This document shows, one piece after another, positions 5,854-10,977 of a DNA stretch of 10,977 bases (positions are counted from its first letter, which is position 1; each line of letters opens with the position of its first letter). The DNA lies in NCBI GenBank assembly GCA_020722625.1, contig DYKK01000014.1:1-10977 (forward strand). Reading direction: 5' to 3'. The stretch is from Anaeromyxobacter dehalogenans. Lineage in GTDB: Bacteria; Myxococcota_A; UBA9042; DTJE01. The position numbers were made by a program, and so were the translations under genes. The notes under the pieces are model-generated. The model ran no database searches, was not told the origin of the DNA, and was given only the letters and a program-made list of their open reading frames with translations.

Positions 5854-7194
5854 ATGCGTGTTCCGGTCGTGGCCAAGGCAACGCACCTGTGGGCCGCCGC
5901 GGTCGCGTGCGCCGCGTGCTACCGGGCCGCGCCTCTCGACGAGACCGCGATGCTCCTGGAGCTCAAGTCCCTGCCGGCAGGGCGGGCGGCGGCCCCCGGC
6001 AGGCAGGACGTGCCGGCCGGGGGGCCGCTCACCGAGGAGCGGGCCGTGGAGGCGGCCCTCGAATCGAGCCCGAGGGTCGCGGTCGCGCGGGCGGGCGTGT
6101 CGGTGGCCGAGGCCTCGCTCCGGAGGGCCGGGGCGTGGCGGAATCCCGAGGTGCGTGTCACCAACCTCGGGTTCGAACAAGGTTCCGCCCACATGGACCG
6201 CATGGTGTTTGCGCTCAGGGCCTTCCCCCCCCATCCGGTGGAGGCCGGGGCCAGGGCCGACGAGGCCGAGGCGGACGTGCTCGCGGCCAGGGCCAGGGCG
6301 GAGGATGCCGAGTGGAGGACCCGACACGACGTGCGCTCGGCCTATCGGAGGGCGGTCGCGGCGGGCCGGGGGACCGGGCTCGCCGAGCGGCTCGTGGAGG
6401 TGAAGCGGCGCACCCTGGACCTGGACAGGGAGGCGGTCGCGCGGGGAGTCGGGGACCCGAGGACGCTCGCCGCCGACAGGATCGAGCTGGCCGCGGCCGA
6501 GGAGGGGCTCCGCGTGGCGCGCAAGTCATGGCGGGAGGCCATGCTCGACCTCGCTTCGAGCCTGGGTCTCGCCTCCACGGACGGTCTGGTGCTTGACCAG
6601 GCCGAAGACTCGCTCGCATGTCCCGAGCCGCTGGCCGGCGCGGAGCGGCTGGAGGAGATCGCCGCGAGGGGCAACCCCCGCCTCCAGGTCGAACGCGCGG
6701 TCCATGCGCGGGCGGAGGCGACCCTGAGGCGCGAGTACGCGAGGAGGATCCCCTGGTTCGCCTTTGTCCAGGCGGGCTACGACTTCGACCCGGAGGGGAA
6801 GCAATCTGGGTTCCATGGTGGGCTTGCGCTCGACCTGCCGGTGTGGAACTGGAACTCGGGTGGGATCGCGATGGCCGAGGCCGCGCGCACGCGGGAGGCG
6901 GCCCGGTTCCGGGAGACCCTGGCGAGCGTGGTGCTGTCGGTGCGACGCGCCCTCGAGGAATGGCGGACGGCGCACGAGCGCCTTGGCCGGATCAGGTCCG
7001 AGGTCCTGCCCCTCGCCGAGCAGGCGGAACGGGACGCTGCCTCGGCCGCTGCCGCAGGCAGGCTCGCCGAGCGGGACCTCCTCGCGGCGAGGGCGCGGCT
7101 TCTCGAAGTGGAGCAGGAGGTTCTGGATGCGACCCTGGCTTGCTCCGAGGCGGCCCTGGACCTCGAATACGCCCTTGGCGCCCCGATCCCGTGA
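5854..7194 (+). CDS. TolC-family outer-membrane efflux-type protein
   Basis: A 446-residue outer membrane factor, the trimeric channel-tunnel that docks onto HlyD-type adaptors. A signal peptide is visible (about 1-19) with AVAC at 16-19 as a possible lipobox, so it may be a lipoprotein as in the NodT/OprM branch. Two OEP repeats are seen: TEERAVEAALESSPRV at 60-75 starts the first, with its long Ala/Arg/Glu helices to about 245, and AERLEEIAARGNPRLQVE at 263-280 starts the second, to the end. Strand sequences NPEVRVTNLGF (97-107) and GGLALDLPVWNWNSGG (322-337) are the usual barrel strands. Length is typical (420-490). It lies 8 nt after the adaptor gene, so the two surely work together. The transport ATPase or RND pump such a pair needs is absent from the window. 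Confidence 0.88.
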   Translation: MRVPVVAKATHLWAAAVACAACYRAAPLDETAMLLELKSLPAGRAAAPGRQDVPAGGPLTEERAVEAALESSPRVAVARAGVSVAEASLRRAGAWRNPEVRVTNLGFEQGSAHMDRMVFALRAFPPHPVEAGARADEAEADVLAARARAEDAEWRTRHDVRSAYRRAVAAGRGTGLAERLVEVKRRTLDLDREAVARGVGDPRTLAADRIELAAAEEGLRVARKSWREAMLDLASSLGLASTDGLVLDQAEDSLACPEPLAGAERLEEIAARGNPRLQVERAVHARAEATLRREYARRIPWFAFVQAGYDFDPEGKQSGFHGGLALDLPVWNWNSGGIAMAEAARTREAARFRETLASVVLSVRRALEEWRTAHERLGRIRSEVLPLAEQAERDAASAAAAGRLAERDLLAARARLLEVEQEVLDATLACSEAALDLEYALGAPIP

Positions 7195-7207
7195 GCGCGA
7201 AGCGCTC
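7193..7207. other. Hairpin on the TolC-family stop codon
   Basis: GAGCGC (7193-7198) and GCGCTC (7202-7207) form a perfect 6-bp stem around GAA. The stem starts inside the TGA stop. No T-run follows, so it is more likely a message-stability or spacing element in the 73-nt gap than a terminator. Confidence 0.4.
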
Positions 7208-7255
7208 CCTCTGGGGCTGGGGAGGGTTCCTTCAGGCCGAGGACGCTTGTTCTGC

Positions 7256-7261
7256 AAGAGG
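7256..7261 (+). promoter_or_regulatory. Ribosome binding site of dikinase-like gene
   Basis: AAGAGG lies 6 nt before the ATG at 7268. It favours this start over the in-frame TTG at 7247, which has only a too-close GAGGA. Confidence 0.55.
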
Positions 7262-7267
7262 CTCCTC

Positions 7268-9649
7268 ATGGTTTTTGTCGCCGTCCTGGCCGCAGGGTCC
7301 TGCGGCGACGGCAGCGACGGCGGCGGCGTCGGCAAGTCCCTCGTGGTGCGGATCCGGTTGCCGGATGGGGTCACGCCTGTGCAGGCGAGGGCCGTGGTCA
7401 CCAGGCCGGACGGCGAAAGGGCCGTCGTCACGAACGACCAGGGCGGCGGCTGGGCGTCGTTCGTGGACGGCGACCTGGTCCTGGACGACGTACCCGACTG
7501 GGTGGACGTCACGGTCAAGGTCCCGGGGACCTTGTTCGAGACGCGTCGTATCGAGACCGTGGGTCTCCCTGAACAGGACGGAAAACTCGTCCACGAATGG
7601 AAGTTGACCGCCCTGGACCCGGCTTTGTGCACGGACGACGATTGCACCGGCTTCGCACCCGGCGGCGACGTGGGCGCTTACGAGGACCTGGCGGCCTCCT
7701 TCTCGACCGACCTGGGCCCGGCGTACACGGTCAAGTTCACCGTGTACCCGCTCGCTCCGGAGCCGGTCGTCTACTTCCAGAACACCAAACGCCATCCGCT
7801 GCATTACCCGTTCGTGCACGACGTGCTCGGCGTCCCCTGGTCCCTGCCCGAGTTCGAGCAGAGGACCTACCACGGCCAGGACCGCCAGGCCATGGCCGGG
7901 ACCCTTTTGTACTACCCGAACCTGTCCACCACGGACCAGGACGGTGCTGCGCTCCAGGCCCCGGTGGTCGTCACCTTCTTTCCGAACGACGACCTGACGC
8001 CGGATCAGGCCATGGCCGCGCACCGGTGGCTGGAGGAGAGGATGGGCTTCGCAAACCTTTCCGGACCGGCGCGCAGGCTCGTGTACCTGCCGGCGGGAGA
8101 GGACCAGGAGGCCCAGGCCCTGGCGGCCGCGGACGAGTTCGCGACCCGGGACGTGTGGTTCGTCACGCGCGAGGCGTTGTACGGGAACGTGACCCTCCAG
8201 GTCCTGAATCCGGGCCTGGCCTATGGCAAGCTCCGTGTCATGACGCCCGAGGAACTGGCGACGGCGGTCGTGTCGTTTACGGACATCCTGGTGCTGACGC
8301 GGCTGCCGAACTCACTGCCCATCGTGGGGGGCACGATCACGGAGGAGTTACAGACCCCGCTCGCCCACGTGAACGTGGCCGCGCGAAATCGGGGCACCCC
8401 GAACATCGCCTGGAAGGGGGCGTCCACAGACCCGCGGGTGAAGGACCTGATCGGCAAGACGGTGCGTTTCGAGGTGAAGGGCGGCTCCTTCGAGTTGCGC
8501 GAGGCCACGCTGGAGGAGGCGAAGAAGTTCTGGGACTCGCACGCGCCCGAGCCGGTCGTGCTGGAGTACGACGTGGATTCCACCGGCCTGCCGTTGTTTG
8601 CGGACGTTGGATTCAAGGACTCCAAGTTCCTGGGCGTCAAGGCGGCGAACCTGGCCGAGGCCACCCACGTGATCCCGGACCAGACCCCGAGGGGATTCGC
8701 AGTACCGTTTCATTATTACGACGAATTGATGAAGCACGGCGAGGTCACGGCCGCCCGTTGCGACGCGGCGAGGGCGGACTGCGTGGACGAAGGCAGGGAG
8801 GCGGCTGTGTGCGACCAGGCCCGGTCGCTGTGCCTGCCTGGGGGCGTCTCGACCGAGGTCCTGTGGGACCACGTGGCGCGCCTGATGGACGACGCCACCT
8901 TCCAGCAGGATTCTGTCGTGCGCGAGGCGTGCCTGGACTCGGTGCGATACCTCATCCACCACGTTCCGGTTGACCCCGCCTTTGGGGCCGCCCTGGACGC
9001 CCGTGTCGCCGAGGTGTTCGGCGACGCCAAGGTCAGGCTGCGTTCCAGCACCAATGCCGAGGACCTCCAGCACTTCAGCGGCGCAGGGCTGTATACGTCC
9101 GTGTCCGCCTATGCGTCCGGGTCGAAGGCCGCGTCGAGCCGCGTGCGCAAGGTCTGGGCGTCCGCCTGGAACTGGAGCGCGTTCGAGGAGAGGTCGTTCT
9201 GGGGCATTGACCACCTGTCGGTACGGGTCGGTGTGGCGGTGGCAACGTCGTTCCCGGACGAGGCGGCCAACGGGGTGCTGATCACACAGAATATTGCGGA
9301 CCCGACCGTTGCAGGCATGTACGTGAACGTGCAACAGGGCGAGGTATCGGTCACGAACCCTGAGGGGGGCGAGCTGCCCGAGGTGTTTTCCATGGTGCCG
9401 GGACCGGACGGGACGATCCAGGTCGCGCGACAGCGATGGTCCAGCCTGTCACCCGGGGTTCCCATCCTGACCGAGGCCGAGATATCGGCGTTGTTTTTGG
9501 CCGCGGACCGCCTCCAGCAGCACTTTGCGTCGCTGTACGGGGAGTCGCCTGATTCGTTGGCCCTGGACCTGGAGTTCAAGTTCGCAAACCCGGACAGGGC
9601 ACTGTTCATCAAACAAGTGAGGCCCTACTATCAGGGAAAGACGCCTTGA
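7268..9649 (+). CDS. Putative lipoprotein with PEP-synthase/dikinase-like domains
   Basis: A 793-residue protein. VFVAVLAAGSC at 2-12 followed by a Gly/Asp linker looks like a lipoprotein signal (AGSC lipobox). From ATG 7268 the n-region has no basic residue; the in-frame TTG 7247 would add Lys-Arg. Residues ~25-115 look like a small beta-domain. A phosphohistidine swivel-like domain lies near 335-405, with GGTITEELQTPLAHVNVAAR (354-373) and candidate His367. A PPDK_N/ATP-grasp domain follows (~445-793): GVKAANLAEA (Lys458), VRLRSSTNAEDL (Arg592), LDLEFKF (Glu769) and FIKQVRPY (Gln783, Arg785), so nucleotide-binding residues are kept. The order His domain then ATP domain is that of glucan water dikinases, reversed from PPDK. 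A Cys-rich insert (498-522) suggests an oxidising compartment. ATP supply outside the cytoplasm is a puzzle, so it may act on another ligand. Substrate unknown. Confidence 0.78.
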   Translation: MVFVAVLAAGSCGDGSDGGGVGKSLVVRIRLPDGVTPVQARAVVTRPDGERAVVTNDQGGGWASFVDGDLVLDDVPDWVDVTVKVPGTLFETRRIETVGLPEQDGKLVHEWKLTALDPALCTDDDCTGFAPGGDVGAYEDLAASFSTDLGPAYTVKFTVYPLAPEPVVYFQNTKRHPLHYPFVHDVLGVPWSLPEFEQRTYHGQDRQAMAGTLLYYPNLSTTDQDGAALQAPVVVTFFPNDDLTPDQAMAAHRWLEERMGFANLSGPARRLVYLPAGEDQEAQALAAADEFATRDVWFVTREALYGNVTLQVLNPGLAYGKLRVMTPEELATAVVSFTDILVLTRLPNSLPIVGGTITEELQTPLAHVNVAARNRGTPNIAWKGASTDPRVKDLIGKTVRFEVKGGSFELREATLEEAKKFWDSHAPEPVVLEYDVDSTGLPLFADVGFKDSKFLGVKAANLAEATHVIPDQTPRGFAVPFHYYDELMKHGEVTAARCDAARADCVDEGREAAVCDQARSLCLPGGVSTEVLWDHVARLMDDATFQQDSVVREACLDSVRYLIHHVPVDPAFGAALDARVAEVFGDAKVRLRSSTNAEDLQHFSGAGLYTSVSAYASGSKAASSRVRKVWASAWNWSAFEERSFWGIDHLSVRVGVAVATSFPDEAANGVLITQNIADPTVAGMYVNVQQGEVSVTNPEGGELPEVFSMVPGPDGTIQVARQRWSSLSPGVPILTEAEISALFLAADRLQQHFASLYGESPDSLALDLEFKFANPDRALFIKQVRPYYQGKTP

Positions 9650-9660
9650 TCCGGCGTTGA

Positions 9661-9670
9661 AAGGAGGAGG
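9661..9670 (+). promoter_or_regulatory. Strong ribosome binding site
   Basis: AAGGAGGAGG lies 7 nt before the ATG at 9678. It is the strongest such site in the window, suggesting high expression of the last operon gene, and it decides between ATG 9678 and in-frame TTG 9657 or GTG 9672. Confidence 0.8.
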
Positions 9671-9677
9671 TGTGGCG

Positions 9678-10556
9678 ATGAAGAAATGGATGATCACGGC
9701 CGTCATGGTGACAACCCTCTGGCTTCCGGCCTGTTCCTCGGGCGGAGGAGGCAGCGATGCCGTCGTGGATGGGGGGAACGACGCGGTCCGGGACGTCCCG
9801 GGCGACCCCGGGTCGGACCGGAGCGACCACGACGAGGGGCAGGACCCGGGCCTACAGGACGAGGGGCAGGACCCGGGCCTCCAGGACGAGGGCCATGAGA
9901 CCTTGACGGACGTCGTGTCCGACCAGGGCATTGACGCGAAGGTGGACGCGGCCGAAGACACGGTCAAGGACACGCCTCCTGAAGACGCCGGCAACGCGGG
10001 GCCGTTCGGTTTCACGATTCGGGTGCCGCAGGCCCACGAAGTCGAATGCGAGGGCGGGAGGCCCGGATCGCCTGCCACGTTCGAGTTCTGGGATACGGAC
10101 TGGATTTGCACCCTCGAGTACGGGGGAGTCAGTGGCCATGTGTACGTCCAGAGCACCCCGGTCGCCTGTCACGTGACATTGAGCGCGGTTCCCGAGTTCA
10201 CGACTGCGGGCGCCTGGATATCGGTCGGCGGGAAGGTCACTCCGATATCGCCCGCCACCTACGACTGGGGCGGCAACCACCACAACGACTCGCTGGAGGT
10301 CGTTTCCGGCGGAAACAAGTTCAAGTACTACCATTCGTCCTTTGGTTTTGGATGGCGCAAGTGCCAGAACATGGACTGCATCCTGGTTTACGACCAGACA
10401 GGCGCCGACCTGGTCGAGGACGGCTGCACCAAGGAGCGCACGCTTCCAGCGACCTGCGTGCTGGTGGACCACGAGGGACACGTGCCCGAGTTCGTGGATG
10501 TATCCGAGTTGCCGGCGGACCAGTGGCCCTGCCCCGGCGACCCGAACGACCGGTAG
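9678..10556 (+). CDS. Asp-rich, Cys-rich lipoprotein of unknown function
   Basis: A 292-residue lipoprotein. The signal peptide is textbook: MKK, hydrophobic 5-16, lipobox LPAC with lipidated Cys19; Ser20 rather than Asp follows, which fits outer-membrane sorting in Lol-type systems. A disordered linker (20-~107) is rich in Asp, Gly and Val and carries two exact nine-residue repeats (DEGQDPGLQ at 52-60 and 61-69) plus a partial third. The C-terminal domain (~108-292) has eight cysteines (124, 144, 164, 229, 234, 250, 260, 285), an even number fitting four disulfides, and many aromatic/Gly segments (YDWGGNHHND, KFKYYHSSFGFGW). I do not recognise the domain. It starts 28 nt after the dikinase-like gene, with the strongest ribosome binding site of the window, so it is probably the last and a well-expressed member of the operon. 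Confidence 0.85.
   Translation: MKKWMITAVMVTTLWLPACSSGGGGSDAVVDGGNDAVRDVPGDPGSDRSDHDEGQDPGLQDEGQDPGLQDEGHETLTDVVSDQGIDAKVDAAEDTVKDTPPEDAGNAGPFGFTIRVPQAHEVECEGGRPGSPATFEFWDTDWICTLEYGGVSGHVYVQSTPVACHVTLSAVPEFTTAGAWISVGGKVTPISPATYDWGGNHHNDSLEVVSGGNKFKYYHSSFGFGWRKCQNMDCILVYDQTGADLVEDGCTKERTLPATCVLVDHEGHVPEFVDVSELPADQWPCPGDPNDR
9831..9892 (+). repeat. 27-bp in-frame tandem repeat in lipoprotein linker
   Basis: Two 27-bp units (9831-9857 and 9858-9884) differ at one base (A versus C at the third position of a Leu codon). The first 8 bases of a third unit follow (9885-9892). Each encodes DEGQDPGLQ. The repeat keeps the frame and probably changes linker length by slippage. Confidence 0.9.
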
Positions 10557-10575
10557 CAAGGCGGAAAGCGTTTGT

Positions 10576-10590
10576 CACCGGGCGCCGGTG
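10576..10590. other. Perfect 6-bp hairpin after the operon
   Basis: CACCGG (10576-10581) and CCGGTG (10585-10590) pair around GCG, 20 nt after the stop of the last operon gene. A second CCGGTG-like copy follows at about 10596-10601 and could compete. No T-run follows, so this may be a Rho-dependent or 3'-end stabilising structure rather than an intrinsic terminator. Confidence 0.4.
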
Positions 10591-10682
10591 TGGCCCCGGT
10601 GCGATTGAGACGTCCCCAAAATCGTCGCCCCCGCGAGGCTCCACTCCGAGCTCGCCGGGGGATCCTGGGACGGGGTCCTGGA

Positions 10683-10712
10683 TTGACAATCGAGCGGCCG
10701 AATCGCTAGAGT
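10683..10712 (+). promoter_or_regulatory. Sigma70-like promoter of the right-edge lipoprotein gene
   Basis: TTGACA (10683-10688) is a perfect -35 box; TAGAGT (10707-10712) matches the -10 consensus at four of six positions, with an 18-nt spacer. Transcription would begin near 10719, giving a leader of about 85 nt before the ATG at 10805. It separates the last gene from the preceding operon. Confidence 0.6.
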
Positions 10713-10804
10713 TTGACCGTCTGGCTTGCCTTCAAGTCTTGGGGGTGGCGGGCCGCCCTTGCCAGGGGCGGGACTCGCGGTCGAGGGTCTTGGCAGGGGG
10801 CTCG

Positions 10805-10977
10805 ATGGCTCGCTTTCTGCCGCCGGTACTCGTCGTCGTTCCACTCCTGTCGTGCGGCTCCGCATCCCCTCCCGAGGTCACGGAGACCGGCGCGGACCTC
10901 GCCTCGGACGGGGACGCCGGCCAGGCGATGCCTGACCCGGGCGACGGGGTCGGCCCTGCCGACGACGTGCCGGTCGC
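10805..10977 (+). CDS. Lipoprotein with Asp/Gly-rich linker, 3' partial
   Basis: Fifty-seven codons are visible before the window ends. The signal peptide is short: MAR, then a hydrophobic LPPVLVVVPLLSC with lipobox LLSC (lipidated Cys17). What follows is a low-complexity Asp/Gly/Ala/Pro-rich linker (TGADLASDGDAGQAM and onward), in the same style as the preceding lipoprotein. AGGGGG at 10795-10800 lies 4 nt before the ATG. A separate promoter and 248 nt of non-coding DNA put it outside the preceding operon, though it may be functionally related. No functional domain is visible in the part present. Confidence 0.75.
   Translation, partial: MARFLPPVLVVVPLLSCGSASPPEVTETGADLASDGDAGQAMPDPGDGVGPADDVPV

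Noticed and set aside
3692..5881. 729-codon open frame on the - strand opposite the adaptor gene
   Set aside because: It is low-complexity (Arg, Pro, Gly, His-rich), has no recognisable domain, and lies fully opposite a well-supported gene; it is a by-product of high GC.
4708..6327. Long - strand open frame across the adaptor/TolC-family junction
   Set aside because: It spans two real genes and the gap between them, with Arg/Pro/Ser-rich sequence and no motif.
7193..7207. Intrinsic terminator between the TolC-family and dikinase-like genes
   Set aside because: The hairpin has no following T-run and only 73 nt separate the genes, with no new promoter seen, so read-through is more likely.
10557..10804. 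tRNA or other structured RNA gene in the gap before the last lipoprotein
   Set aside because: No cloverleaf or T-loop pattern found; the gap is explained by a hairpin, a promoter and a leader.

Overview
The window is very GC-rich. All convincing genes lie on the + strand, with strong G/C bias at third codon positions. Several encode lipoproteins whose signal peptide is followed by an Asp/Gly/Pro-rich linker. This combination suggests a Gram-negative bacterium of the Myxococcota/Deltaproteobacteria type; this is inferred from style, not from a marker gene.

Region 1 (1-1562) is the end of one gene string. It holds the C-terminal part of a Pro-rich SPOR-domain envelope protein, a small sugar-phosphate-type cupin overlapping it by ATGA, and a RidA-family enamine/imine deaminase with a good ribosome binding site.

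Region 2 (1563-2121) has no convincing complete gene. It holds short direct repeats, two mutually exclusive hairpins, a weak terminator-like hairpin, a near-consensus sigma70 promoter (TTGACA, 17-nt spacer, GATAAT), and a roughly 210-270 nt leader with a 12-bp stem and possible decayed coding sequence.

Region 3 (2122-10556) looks like one six-gene operon driven by that promoter. In order: a VTC-domain (polyphosphate-polymerase-like) protein, a DUF4956 membrane protein, a 708-aa fusion of an HlyD-like periplasmic adaptor to a DUF3616/SdiA-regulated-like propeller, a TolC-family outer-membrane protein, a putative lipoprotein with dikinase (phosphohistidine plus PPDK_N ATP-grasp) domains, and an Asp-rich Cys-rich lipoprotein. 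Gaps run from small overlaps to 73 nt. VTC and DUF4956 genes are commonly neighbours. Their linkage to an adaptor/outer-membrane pair with no transport ATPase in the window, and to an apparently extracytoplasmic dikinase, is the unusual part. A cautious reading is an envelope-spanning machine around phosphoryl transfer or polyphosphate; the substrate cannot be read from sequence.

Region 4 (10557-10977) holds a hairpin, a second sigma70-like promoter (TTGACA, 18-nt spacer, TAGAGT) and the start of another lipoprotein that runs off the right edge.
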